From an uncultured Acetobacter sp. (GTDB lineage: Bacteria; Pseudomonadota; Alphaproteobacteria; Acetobacterales; Acetobacteraceae), in the NCBI GenBank assembly GCA_937900755.1, contig CALCDN010000264.1, positions 1-14,898 of the forward strand: DNA of 14,898 nt, given 5' to 3'. The notes under the pieces were generated by a model, which was given only the letters and a program-made list of their open reading frames with translations, was not told the DNA's origin and searched no databases. Shown here one piece after another: positions 1 to 8,066 of the stretch. How positions within the stretch are numbered: position 1 is the stretch's first letter; each line of letters starts with the position of its first letter. The translations under genes and the position numbers were made by a program.

Positions 1-2
1 GG

Positions 3-911
3 TCATTGGGGGGGCGTGGCGTCCGGGGAAGCTGGCGCGGGCTGTGGGGACCTGTCCGCCCTGCAGCGGGGCAGCACAAAGTCCGTTATGGCGCGGGCCC
101 AGCCTTCCTGCGTATTGGGGCTGGTTACAAAATGCGCGCAGGCCTGTACGGTAGCGGTGGCCTGGCCCATGGCAATGGCAAGCCCGGCGATGGACAGCAT
201 GGGAATATCGTTGTTCATATCCCCGATACAGGCCACTTCATCCACATCCATGCCGTAGCCTGCGGCCAGTTGGCGCACCGCATGCCCCTTGTTGGCATGC
301 AGGGGGGTAATATCCAAAAACCATTTGCTGGACAGGGCCACGCTGGCGCGGCCTGCCAGCTTGCGGCCAATACTGGTTTCCTGCGCATGGAGCATGGCAT
401 GGTCGGCGGTGGAGCCGGCAACCTTGCCAATGTCATGTGTGTGGGCGCGCAGGTCGGGCACCTGGGTGGGTATGGTCTGCACGGTGCGGCTTTCGGCCAG
501 TACAAGGGGGTCCTGTGCGTTGCGTACGAGCCATTCGTGCCCACGGAACAGCCATGTATCCACCTGCCCGGCTCCCAGCATGTCCAGCGCGTCCAGCACG
601 GTCTGCGGGTCCAGCGACAGATGGGAGCGAATGGTCCTGTCGGGGTTGAACAGGGTGCCCCCGTTCAGCGCTCCATAGGGGGTGTTGATCCCCAACTGCC
701 CAAAATACATTTCCATGCCCCCAGGAGGGCGGCTGCTGACAAGGCAGAGGGGGATGCCCGCATCACGCAGGGCCTGGGCGGCGGACAGGCTCTGGCCCGT
801 AACCTGCTTGTCCGGGGTAAGCAGCGTGCCATCCATGTCGGAGACAACAAGGCGGATGCGGCGGGCGGGGGCGCGTTCGGGGCCATGCCTGTTTTGTTCA
901 ACGCCTGTCAT
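3..911 (-). CDS. Cof-type HAD-IIB family sugar-phosphate phosphatase
   Basis: This 302-residue protein has all four HAD phosphatase motifs. Motif I is SDMDGTLL, with nucleophile D25 and acid/base D27. Motif II is the VSSR serine near residue 59. Motif III is the lysine in ANKGHA (K208). Motif IV is GDMNNDIPML, with metal ligands D231 and D235. The large insert between motifs II and III is the type IIB cap of Cof/YidA-like cytosolic phosphatases, which hydrolyse sugar phosphates and related metabolites. I chose the ATG at 909-911 because AGGGGG (918-923) lies six bases upstream. The frame is open back to an ATG at 1031, but that start would overlap gnd. The stop is TGA at 3-5, so the gene is complete. 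The C-terminal tail is rich in Pro and Ala. As last gene of the pentose phosphate operon it may act on a sugar phosphate of that pathway; the substrate is unknown. Confidence 0.88.
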   Translation of the reverse strand: MTGVEQNRHGPERAPARRIRLVVSDMDGTLLTPDKQVTGQSLSAAQALRDAGIPLCLVSSRPPGGMEMYFGQLGINTPYGALNGGTLFNPDRTIRSHLSLDPQTVLDALDMLGAGQVDTWLFRGHEWLVRNAQDPLVLAESRTVQTIPTQVPDLRAHTHDIGKVAGSTADHAMLHAQETSIGRKLAGRASVALSSKWFLDITPLHANKGHAVRQLAAGYGMDVDEVACIGDMNNDIPMLSIAGLAIAMGQATATVQACAHFVTSPNTQEGWARAITDFVLPRCRADRSPQPAPASPDATPPQ

Positions 912-926
912 TGCATGCCCCCTGTG

Positions 927-953
927 CCCCCCGCCCTTTGTGTGGGCAGGGGG
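927..953 (-). repeat. Inverted repeat in the gnd/HAD spacer
   Basis: C-rich bases 927-936 pair with G-rich bases 944-953 around a 7-base loop. There are nine pairs and one mismatch (932 against 948). On the transcribed minus strand the hairpin ends three bases before the AGGGGG ribosome binding site of the HAD gene. The U-rich stretch lies on its 5' side, so it does not look like a terminator in the operon direction. It could be an mRNA processing or stability element. Confidence 0.45.
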
Positions 954-966
954 AAAATAAAGGTGC

Positions 967-1965
967 TCAGCCCTTGCTTTCCACGTGGCCACCAAAGCCG
1001 AAGCGCATGGCGGACAGCACTTTTTCGGCAAAGGTATTGTCGCTGCGTGAGCGAAAGCGCGTGAACAGGGCCGCTGTCATGACCGGTACGGGCACGGCTT
1101 CCTCAATAGCGGCTTCAATGGTCCAGCGTCCCTCGCCCGAATCGCTGACTTCGCCACTGAATTTGGAAAGTTCGCCATTATTGGCAAGGGCCTGGGCTGT
1201 CAGGTCCAGCAACCAGGAGGACACAACGCTGCCACGGCGCCAGACTTCGGCAATGTCGGCCATGTTGAGCGAGAAGCGTTCGTCCTCGGCCAGCAGGGGG
1301 GAGTCCTTGCGGTGCATCACGTCAAAGCCTTCGGCAAAGGCCTGCATCATGCCGTATTCAATACCGTTATGGACCATTTTGACAAAATGGCCAGACCCGG
1401 CGGGGCCGCAATACAGGTAGCCCTGCTCGGCCCGGGGGTCCAGGCCATCGCGGTCGCGCTCGGGGGTGCGGGGAATATCGCCCATGCCCGGAGCCAGGGC
1501 TGCCAGAATGGGGTCAATATGATCGGCGGCCTCTCTGGCGCCGCCATACATCATGCAGTAGCCGCGCTCCAGCCCCCACACACCGCCCGATGTGCCGATA
1601 TCAAGGTAATCAATTCCTTTTTCGGCCAGCACCCGGGCGCGGCGGATGTCATCCTTGTAATAGGTGTTACCACCATCAATCACAATATCGCCCCGGCCCA
1701 TGAGCCCGGCGATGGCCATGACGGTTTGTTCCGTAATGTCGCCTGCGGGGAGCATGGACCACACGATTTTTCTGGGCCCAGCCAGGTGCCCCACCACATC
1801 GGCCAGGCTGGCCGCCCCGGTTGCACGCCCGGCTTCGGCACGCGCCACCGTTTTTTCCACTGCCGCCGCGTCCTGGTCATACACAACAACGTGGTGCCCA
1901 AAGCGTGTCAGGCGGACGGCAATGTTGCCGCCCATCCTGCCCAGCCCAACAATGCCAATCTGCAT
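967..1965 (-). CDS. gnd: 6-phosphogluconate dehydrogenase, decarboxylating, short NAD-type
   Basis: It oxidatively decarboxylates 6-phosphogluconate to ribulose 5-phosphate. The N-terminal Rossmann motif is GLGRMGGN (7-14). The second strand ends in VVVYDQD, with acidic D30 where NADP enzymes such as E. coli Gnd carry Asn-Arg. That points to NAD rather than NADP. Substrate and catalytic motifs follow: SGGVWG (126-131), then HFVKMVHNGIEY with catalytic K196 and E203, and GEGRW (277-281). The protein has 332 residues, against about 470 for the E. coli type, as expected for the short GndA-like class. The ATG at 1963-1965 follows a GAGAGAG purine stretch. The gene lies 26 bases downstream of tal-pgi and 55 bases upstream of the HAD gene, so it is probably cotranscribed with both. 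Confidence 0.95.
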   Translation of the reverse strand: MQIGIVGLGRMGGNIAVRLTRFGHHVVVYDQDAAAVEKTVARAEAGRATGAASLADVVGHLAGPRKIVWSMLPAGDITEQTVMAIAGLMGRGDIVIDGGNTYYKDDIRRARVLAEKGIDYLDIGTSGGVWGLERGYCMMYGGAREAADHIDPILAALAPGMGDIPRTPERDRDGLDPRAEQGYLYCGPAGSGHFVKMVHNGIEYGMMQAFAEGFDVMHRKDSPLLAEDERFSLNMADIAEVWRRGSVVSSWLLDLTAQALANNGELSKFSGEVSDSGEGRWTIEAAIEEAVPVPVMTAALFTRFRSRSDNTFAEKVLSAMRFGFGGHVESKG

Positions 1966-1991
1966 GATCTCTCTCTTGCTTCAGTCTTTAC

Positions 1992-4847
1992 TTACAGGGC
2001 GTCATGCAGGGCGGAGGCCAGCGCTGCAAGCCCTTCCTTCAGATTGCCGCGGATATGCACGCGCAGGGCGCGGCGCTTGCGCTCGCTCAGGACGTCAAAA
2101 TCACCACGGGCCTGTGCGGCTTCAACCACGCCAAACGTGTAGTTGGTGCCAGGTACGGGCAGGTCACGCGCGTTGTCCGCCGTAATCTGGAGGAAGACAC
2201 CCGTGTTGGGGCCACCCTTGTAGGCCTGCCCCGTGGAGTGGAGGAAGCGCGGACCAAAACCCGTGGAGGTTGCAATGGTTTTGGCATCGCGCACATGCAG
2301 GCGGATATGCTGGAGCCATTCCGTCGTTTCGCGGTTGCGTTCGATAAAGGCCAGCAGGGCGATGTAGTCATTCGGCTTGGCGCGGTCAAAATGCGCCTTG
2401 AGAATGGCCGAGGCACTGTCCGCCTTTATTGCGGTGGCGTTGGCGGGGTCTGTAAAAAAGGCGAGAGGCCCATACTCCGCAAACGGCGTCTGGGCGGGCA
2501 GGGCGCCTGTTTTTTCGTAAGCCTCGGTCAGTTTGCGGGTTTCCACCTTGGTGGATTCCACATCGGGCTGGTCAAACGGGTCAATGCCCAAAAAGGCGCC
2601 CGCAACGGCGGTCGCCACCTCCCAGCGGAAGAATTCCTGCGCGATCTGGCGTTTGCTGTGCAGGTTGATGGTAATGACGGGCTGGCCCGCATCAACCAGT
2701 GTGGCAATGGCCTCGTCCTGCTCATGCCGGTGTTCGGGCACAAGGCGCAGGTAAACAAACAGGCGGTCGTGGCCATAGCGGCTGGGGCCACCCAGGGTTT
2801 CGTTATCAACGGGAATAATGCCCCTGCCGTGCTTGCCGGTGGATTCCGCCACCAGTTGCTCCAGCCATGCGCCAAAATCCTCAATCTGTGGGGTGGCGAT
2901 GATACTGAGCTTGTCACGCCCCAGTGTCTGGGCGGCAACCCCCACTAGCGCGCCAAGCTGCACACCGGGGTTGACCGCGGGCGGCACGCTGGCGTCGCAC
3001 AGGCGTACGCCACACAGGGCGTCTTCCAAAAACAGGCGTACGGGCACACCGGCGGCGGCTGCGGGCACAAGCCCGAAATTGGACAGAATGGAATAGCGGC
3101 CACCAATTTTGGGGTCGCCTGCAAAAACTTTCCAGAACCCTTCCTGCCTTGCCAGAGCCTCCAGCTTGGAGCCGGGGTCCGTAATGGCCACAAAATGCGA
3201 GCCCGCCTTTTCCTTCAATGCGCGTTTGGCCAGGTCCTGAAAATAGGCCAGCATAATGTTGGGCTCAAGCGTGCTGCCGGACTTGGAGGCAACGATAAAC
3301 AGCGTGTGGGCGGGGTCGATCTTGCGCTCGAAGGCGGCCACCTGCTGGGGGTCGGTGCTGTCCAGCACATACAGGTGGCCAAAGCCCGCGTGCTTGCCAA
3401 AGGTCATGGCCAGCACTTCGGGGCCCATGCTGGACCCCCCCATGCCCATGAGCAGCACCTGCTGGAAGCCACGGGCCCTGACCTCGGCCTGAAACGCTTC
3501 CAGCTCGGCCACATGGGCCAGCCGCTCGTCCACCACATTCAGCCAGTTCACCCAGTCGGCCTCGGACTGGCCGGTCCACACGGAGGCGTCCTTGCGCCAT
3601 ACGCGGCGGATGGTGCCATCCTTGCGCCATGCTTCCAGCCCCGCATCCCACGCGGCCTGAAGGTCCGCTGGCAGGCTGGTTTTCAGGGTGGTCAGCCTGT
3701 TGCCCATCAGGGCGACCTGCTTGGCCGCGACCGAGCCCAGAAGCGCGTCAAACGCGTCTTCAAACGCGCTCACACCTTCATTGAGCAAGGTGGTGGTCAC
3801 GCTGGCCAGGTCCAGCCCAAGGCGTTCGGTCTCTTCCATCACCTTGCGCGCTTCGGCCACGCCCTGTGTCAGGGTCTCACGGACTGTTCCGTGGTCACGG
3901 AAGGCGTCCATGGTGGCGGGGGGCAGGGTGTTGACCGTCTGCGGGCCAATCAGCGTGTCCACATACAGCACGTCGCTGTAGGCCTTGTCCTTGGTGCCGG
4001 TGGAGGCCCACAGCAGGCGCTGGGTTTGCGCGCCCGCGTCTGCCAGCGCTTTCCAGCGTGGGGTCTGCATGATTTCCTGCCAGTAGACATAGGCCATTTT
4101 TGCGTTGGCGATGGCCACCTTGCCGCGCAGGTTTTTAAGCAGTTCCGCGTCCTTGTCCCCCGCCTGGATGCGGCGGTCGATGGCCGCGTCGATCTTGCCA
4201 TCGATCCGGCTGACAAAGAACGAGGCCACCGAGGCCACGCGGGACAGGTCGCCCCCACGGGCCTTGAGGTCTTCCAGCCCGCTCAGCCACGCGTCCACCA
4301 CATCCGCGTATGCCGTGAGCGAGAAAATAAGGGTTACGTTCACATTGATGCCCGCGGCAATGCTCTGGCGGATGGCCGGAATACTCTGTGGCGTCGCGGG
4401 GATTTTAATCATCAGGTTCGGGGCGTTCACGTCCGCCCACAGGCGCTTTGCCTCATGCGCGGTTCCGGCTTCGTCCCGTGCCAGATAGGGAGAGACCTCA
4501 AGGCTTACAAACCCGTCCCGCCCTTTGGCCTGGTCGTGCACAGGGGCCAGAACGCGCGCGGCCGCCTGAATGTCGGCAATGGCAAGCCGTTCGTACAGAG
4601 CGCCGGGGGAGAGGGTTTCGTGCGCCAGAATGTCGCGCATCTGCGGGTCATATTCCGTGCCATCTCCCATGGCTTTTTGGAAGATGGCCGGGTTTGAGGT
4701 CACGCCACGTATGTCCCCGCTTTGCACCAGCTGGGCCAGCGACCCGTCCGCCACAAACGAGCGGCGGATAAAGTCCAGCCACGGGGACTGATGGACCGTG
4801 GCCAGGGCCTGTAATGGGTTGCTGCCTGTAGGCACAGAGGCGGTCAT
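1992..4847 (-). CDS. tal-pgi: Bifunctional transaldolase / glucose-6-phosphate isomerase
   Basis: This is one uninterrupted 951-residue fusion of two pentose phosphate enzymes. Residues about 1-375 are transaldolase: TSNPAIF (50-56), the Schiff-base lysine K148 in LMIKIP, LIFSLTAY (173-180) and WASTGTKDK (280-288). Residues about 390-951 are glucose-6-phosphate isomerase: GMGGSSMGPE (468-477), the phosphate-binding SKSGST (521-526), GGRYSILSNFG (582-592), the acidic ESTGKHGRG segment (668-676) and FLHSTGQ (868-874). The enzyme would return sedoheptulose 7-phosphate plus glyceraldehyde 3-phosphate to fructose 6-phosphate, then isomerise that to glucose 6-phosphate. The fusion is known from acetic acid bacteria. 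The ATG at 4845-4847 has AAGGA nine bases upstream. The gene starts 85 bases after the tkt stop. There is no frameshift or missing key motif, so both halves are probably active. Confidence 0.97.
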   Translation of the reverse strand: MTASVPTGSNPLQALATVHQSPWLDFIRRSFVADGSLAQLVQSGDIRGVTSNPAIFQKAMGDGTEYDPQMRDILAHETLSPGALYERLAIADIQAAARVLAPVHDQAKGRDGFVSLEVSPYLARDEAGTAHEAKRLWADVNAPNLMIKIPATPQSIPAIRQSIAAGINVNVTLIFSLTAYADVVDAWLSGLEDLKARGGDLSRVASVASFFVSRIDGKIDAAIDRRIQAGDKDAELLKNLRGKVAIANAKMAYVYWQEIMQTPRWKALADAGAQTQRLLWASTGTKDKAYSDVLYVDTLIGPQTVNTLPPATMDAFRDHGTVRETLTQGVAEARKVMEETERLGLDLASVTTTLLNEGVSAFEDAFDALLGSVAAKQVALMGNRLTTLKTSLPADLQAAWDAGLEAWRKDGTIRRVWRKDASVWTGQSEADWVNWLNVVDERLAHVAELEAFQAEVRARGFQQVLLMGMGGSSMGPEVLAMTFGKHAGFGHLYVLDSTDPQQVAAFERKIDPAHTLFIVASKSGSTLEPNIMLAYFQDLAKRALKEKAGSHFVAITDPGSKLEALARQEGFWKVFAGDPKIGGRYSILSNFGLVPAAAAGVPVRLFLEDALCGVRLCDASVPPAVNPGVQLGALVGVAAQTLGRDKLSIIATPQIEDFGAWLEQLVAESTGKHGRGIIPVDNETLGGPSRYGHDRLFVYLRLVPEHRHEQDEAIATLVDAGQPVITINLHSKRQIAQEFFRWEVATAVAGAFLGIDPFDQPDVESTKVETRKLTEAYEKTGALPAQTPFAEYGPLAFFTDPANATAIKADSASAILKAHFDRAKPNDYIALLAFIERNRETTEWLQHIRLHVRDAKTIATSTGFGPRFLHSTGQAYKGGPNTGVFLQITADNARDLPVPGTNYTFGVVEAAQARGDFDVLSERKRRALRVHIRGNLKEGLAALASALHDAL

Positions 4848-4866
4848 ACGTGCATATCCTTATCCT

Positions 4867-4898
4867 GCCCGGCGTCTCCCCAAAGAAGCACGCCGGGC
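4867..4898 (-). repeat. Perfect inverted repeat in the tkt/tal-pgi spacer
   Basis: GCCCGGCGT (4867-4875) is the exact reverse complement of ACGCCGGGC (4890-4898), around a 14-base loop. In the operon transcript the hairpin lies between the tkt stop and the tal-pgi ribosome binding site and ends about five bases before AAGGA. No U-run follows it, so an mRNA stability or processing element is more likely than a full terminator. Partial attenuation remains possible. Confidence 0.55.
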
Positions 4899-4932
4899 CT
4901 CATCTTGTAACCGTTACGCCAGACTGGCTGGT

Positions 4933-7035
4933 TCAGCCCGCCTGTGTGCGGGCGGCGGCCACAACGGCGTCCACCGTAAAGCCAAAGTGCTTGAGCAACT
5001 GGCCAGCGGGGCCGGATGCGCCAAAACCGTTCATGGCGATAATCGCACCGGTGGGGCCAGCGTAACGGTCCCATCCAATGGGGGAGCCCGCTTCTACCAC
5101 CACGCGCCCCGTTACATGGGAGGGTAGAACGCTTTCGCGGTAAGATTGTGGCTGCGCTTCAAACAGTTCCCAGCTTGGCATGGACACCACGCGGGCGGGC
5201 ACGCCCTGAGCGCTCAGGGTCTCGTAGGCTTCCACCGCGAGGGAAAGTTCGCTGCCGGTTGCGATCAGGATCACCTTGGGGGTCTGTTCGCTGCTGGCCA
5301 GCACGTAAGCGCCCTTGACCAGGCCGGAGGCAGGCGCGTAGCGCGTGCGGTCCAGCGTGGGCAGGTTCTGGCGGCTCAGGGCCAGTGCCGCGGGGCCGGA
5401 GCGGTTGGTGATAAGGTAGCGCCAGGCCTCGGCCACCTCGTTGGCATCGGCCGGGCGCAGGGTGGTCAGGCCGGGAGTTGCGCGCAGTTGCACCAGTTGT
5501 TCAATGGGCTGGTGGGTTGGGCCATCTTCACCCACGCCAATGGAATCATGGGTGAAAATATAGGTCACCGGCAGCCCCATAAGGGCGGACAGGCGGATGG
5601 GGGCCTTCATGTAGTCCGAAAAAATCAGGAACCCCGCGCCGTAAGGGCGCAGGCCATACAGGGCCATGCCGTTGACAATGGCGCCCATGGCGTGTTCGCG
5701 CACACCAAAATGGAAGTTGCGCCCGGCGTAGCTGCCACCCCACTGGGCGGGCTGGAAACTGTCCTGCCCCTTGAGCAGCGTTTTGGTCGATGGCGCCAGA
5801 TCGGCTGAACCACCCAGCAGCCATGGCAGGCGACCTGCCACGGCGTTCAGCACTTCGCCGGAGCTTGCGCGCGAGGCAATGCCCTTGGCGTCGGCCGGGT
5901 AGAGGGGCATGTCCGCATCCCACCCTTCGGGCAGGGAACCGCTGAAAATGGCGTCCAGTTCGGTCGCTTCACTCGGGTGGGTGGTGCGGTAGCTGGCGAA
6001 GAGTGCTTCCCACGCCGTACGGGCAGCGGCCCCGCGTGCGCCAAGGCCTGCGCGCATGTGGGGCAGAACGGCGTCCGGCACGGCAAAGCTGGCGTCTTCT
6101 GGCCAGTTGAGGAATTTTTTGGTCTCACGCACCTCTTCAGCACCCAGCGGCTCGCCATGGGCGGAGGCCTTGCCAGCCTTGTGCGGAGCGCCCCAGGCAA
6201 TAACGGAGTGGGCAATAATCAGGGTTGGCTTGCGCGGTTCGGCCTTGGACTGGGCAACAAGCTCCAAAAAGGCGGCTGTGTCGTTCGCGTCCGTGAGTTC
6301 GAGCACCTGCCAGCCATAGGCGGCAAAGCGTGCGGCAACATTTTCGGTAAAGGCGACCTCGGTCGAGCCTTCAATGGAAATACGGTTGGAATCGTAGATC
6401 CACGTCAAATTGCCCAACTCAAGATGGGCCGCCAGGGACGCGGCCTCGCTGGAGACCCCTTCCATCATGTCGCCATCCCCACACAGCGTGTACACGTGGT
6501 GGTCGAACAGCGTAAAGCCGGGCTTGTTGTAGCGCGCGGCCAGCCATTTTTCGGCAATGGCCATCCCCACGGAGTTGCCACAGCCAGCACCCAGCGGGCC
6601 GGTCGTGGTTTCCACCCCCGTGGTGTGGCCGTATTCGGGGTGGCCGGGGGTTTTGGAGCCAAACTGGCGGAACTGCTTGAGGTCTTCCACGCTCAGGGCG
6701 GGGGCGTTTGTCACCTTGCCGTTGGTTACCTGCTGGATGCCTGCGACATGGATCAGCGCGTAAAGCAGCATGGAGGCATGGCCAATGGACAGTACAAACC
6801 GGTCACGGTTTGGCCAGAGCGGGGCCGTGGGGTCATAGCTCAGGGTATTCTGCCACAAGGTATAGGCAATGGGCGCCATGGACATGGCCGCACCCGGGTG
6901 CCCGGAATTGGCGTTCTGCACGGCGTCCATCACCAATGTGCGAATGGTGTTGATGCACAGCGTGTCGGGGTTGTTGGCTCCACCGGCCTCCGCTCCGGCT
7001 GGCGCACGAAGGGGGGTAGAAAAAGAAACGCGCAT
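4933..7035 (-). CDS. tkt: Transketolase
   Basis: This thiamine-diphosphate enzyme moves two-carbon units between sugar phosphates in the pentose phosphate pathway. The 700-residue length is normal for the family. Motifs in order are ANSGHPGAAM (GHP at 45-47), GPLGAGCGNSVG, the diphosphate/metal-binding GDGDMMEG (GDG at 186-188) followed by the SNRISIEG asparagine, the cofactor-activating glutamate in GVREHAMG (E447), and THDSIGVGEDGPTHQP. I chose the ATG at 7033-7035 because GGAGGA (7046-7051) lies ten bases upstream. The frame stays open to an ATG at 7203, but the extra 56 residues look like untranslated leader. It is the first gene of the operon and is transcribed divergently from the ankyrin gene. 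Its stop is TGA at 4933-4935. Confidence 0.96.
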   Translation of the reverse strand: MRVSFSTPLRAPAGAEAGGANNPDTLCINTIRTLVMDAVQNANSGHPGAAMSMAPIAYTLWQNTLSYDPTAPLWPNRDRFVLSIGHASMLLYALIHVAGIQQVTNGKVTNAPALSVEDLKQFRQFGSKTPGHPEYGHTTGVETTTGPLGAGCGNSVGMAIAEKWLAARYNKPGFTLFDHHVYTLCGDGDMMEGVSSEAASLAAHLELGNLTWIYDSNRISIEGSTEVAFTENVAARFAAYGWQVLELTDANDTAAFLELVAQSKAEPRKPTLIIAHSVIAWGAPHKAGKASAHGEPLGAEEVRETKKFLNWPEDASFAVPDAVLPHMRAGLGARGAAARTAWEALFASYRTTHPSEATELDAIFSGSLPEGWDADMPLYPADAKGIASRASSGEVLNAVAGRLPWLLGGSADLAPSTKTLLKGQDSFQPAQWGGSYAGRNFHFGVREHAMGAIVNGMALYGLRPYGAGFLIFSDYMKAPIRLSALMGLPVTYIFTHDSIGVGEDGPTHQPIEQLVQLRATPGLTTLRPADANEVAEAWRYLITNRSGPAALALSRQNLPTLDRTRYAPASGLVKGAYVLASSEQTPKVILIATGSELSLAVEAYETLSAQGVPARVVSMPSWELFEAQPQSYRESVLPSHVTGRVVVEAGSPIGWDRYAGPTGAIIAMNGFGASGPAGQLLKHFGFTVDAVVAAARTQAG

Positions 7036-7379
7036 AGCGGGCCTGTCCTCCAGCTGGGCTTTAGTGCCAAAGCCCGCAAATATAGGGTGAGGCCTGCGCA
7101 TGAGGCCCCATAAAAGAAGTTTTTGCACAATTCCACGGTTCTGCGTTTTTCGGCAAGAGACGAGCTTGCCGGAGCGGAACCCTTGCGGAGTTATCCAGTT
7201 CAACCCATTATATCAAAAGAGTTGTTGTTCTGCCATGTTCAGCCGTCCGCCTTATGCCAACAAGTTGCTTTGCGGCGCGCGGTCATTGTGACAGACTGGA
7301 ACGATCTCGTAACCAGAATATTCCAAAAAGGCAGGGGGCTGCCTTTGCGGGATAAAACCGTTTTTCCCGGAGGTCAGCC
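7036..7379. promoter_or_regulatory. Divergent intergenic region between tkt and the ankyrin gene
   Basis: These 344 bases contain no gene I can support and should hold the promoters of both transcription units. On the minus side, GGGCTTT (7056-7062) and AAAGCCC (7069-7075) form a 7-bp hairpin four bases upstream of the tkt ribosome binding site. GGCCT (7091-7095) and AGGCC (7103-7107) form a second, weaker one. A TATATT-like hexamer on the minus strand near 7078-7084 is a weak candidate -10 element. On the plus side a CATTATATC stretch near 7205-7213 is AT-rich, but I see no convincing -35 partner. The ankyrin leader carries its own hairpins near 7327-7369. Confidence 0.5.
7327..7373 (+). other. 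Tandem hairpins and ribosome binding site in the ankyrin gene leader
   Basis: AAAGGCAG (7327-7334) and CTGCCTTT (7339-7346) form a perfect 8-bp stem with a GGGG loop. Directly after it, CGGGA (7348-7352) and TCCCG (7365-7369) can pair, extended inward by A-T pairs. The 3' arm of the second hairpin touches the GGAGG ribosome binding site (7369-7373), which lies six bases before the ATG. The pairing is visible; any role in translation control is inference. Confidence 0.4.
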
Positions 7380-7952
7380 ATGACAGAAGAGTCTACCCGG
7401 ACACCGTCCGAGCAGGCCCCCGCCAATCCGGCAGCCGGAGAAGGCGGGCAGGCTTTTACGCGTGAGCAGGTGGAAGCGCTGTTCATCAATGCCGCCAGGG
7501 AGGGTGACGCGGACCTGCTGGCCCGTTTTCTGGAAGCGGGGATGAACCCGAACCAGAGGATGGACAAGGGCTACACCCCCCTTATTCTGGCAGCCTATAA
7601 CGGGCACAGGGATACGGTGCGTGTGTTGCTGGACCGGGGGGCGGACACCAACCTGAAGGATGAAAAAGGGTCCACGGCCCTTTCTGGAGTCGCCTTCAAG
7701 GGGGATGTCGCCCTGGCGAACATGCTGCTGGAAGCGGGGGCTGAGGTGGATGCCGTCAATGCCGTGGGGCGCACCCCCCTGATGTTTGCCGTCATGTTCG
7801 GGCGCGATGACATGGCGCGTGTGCTGCTTGGGGCCGGTGCCAACGTCCTGCTCCGTGATGGCGAGGGGCTGAATGCCCTTGACCTTGCGCAAAGGCAGGG
7901 GAATGGCGCGCTCTTGCAGGATCTGAAAAAAGCGGTAGGCGTTTCCGCCTGA
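7380..7952 (+). CDS. Ankyrin-repeat protein
   Basis: This 190-residue protein consists mostly of ankyrin repeats. A variable, Pro- and Ala-rich N-terminal segment (1-28) precedes a degenerate first repeat (about 30-61). Clearer repeats follow at 63-95 (GYTPLILAAYNGH), 96-128 (GSTALSGVAFKGD) and 129-161 (GRTPLMFAVMFGRDD), then a partial capping repeat (about 162-186). Such repeats bind partner proteins and have no catalytic function. There is no signal peptide or membrane segment, so it is probably cytosolic. The ATG at 7380 has GGAGG six bases upstream. A strong hairpin terminator follows at 8017. The gene is divergent from tkt and codirectional with hisC; neither neighbour reveals its partner. 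Confidence 0.88.
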   Translation: MTEESTRTPSEQAPANPAAGEGGQAFTREQVEALFINAAREGDADLLARFLEAGMNPNQRMDKGYTPLILAAYNGHRDTVRVLLDRGADTNLKDEKGSTALSGVAFKGDVALANMLLEAGAEVDAVNAVGRTPLMFAVMFGRDDMARVLLGAGANVLLRDGEGLNALDLAQRQGNGALLQDLKKAVGVSA

Positions 7953-8016
7953 CCTTGGCGCAAGGGCACGGCTGCCTGGGGTTGCCACGCCTGCCTTGAC
8001 TGAGTTTTTTTTGAGC

Positions 8017-8048
8017 AACGGCCTGCCAACGCAGGCCGTTTAACTTTT
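8017..8048 (+). terminator. Rho-independent terminator after the ankyrin gene, abutting hisC
   Basis: AACGGCCTGC (8017-8026) and GCAGGCCGTT (8031-8040) form a perfect 10-bp stem with a four-base CAAC loop. The T-rich TTAACTTTT follows. An unrelated run of eight Ts lies just upstream (8005-8012). The element lies 65 bases after the ankyrin stop and ends about 18 bases before the preferred hisC start. Confidence 0.8.
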
Positions 8049-8066
8049 GTCCATGGAATGATCAGA

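Noticed and set aside
6..1064. A 352-codon plus-strand open frame opposite the HAD gene
   Set aside because: It is antisense to a gene with all four HAD motifs. It crosses the HAD/gnd spacer without a domain of its own.
3195..4697. A 500-codon plus-strand open frame opposite tal-pgi
   Set aside because: It is the antisense of a well-supported enzyme gene. Its translation is rich in Gly, His, Val and Gln with no domain, as expected from GC-rich codon bias.
5977..7113. A 378-codon plus-strand open frame opposite tkt
   Set aside because: It is antisense to transketolase, with no recognisable motif and no ribosome binding site.
7036..7203. N-terminal extension of transketolase to the upstream ATG
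   Set aside because: The extra 56 residues are not like transketolase, they cover the leader hairpin, and a strong GGAGGA site serves the ATG at 7035.
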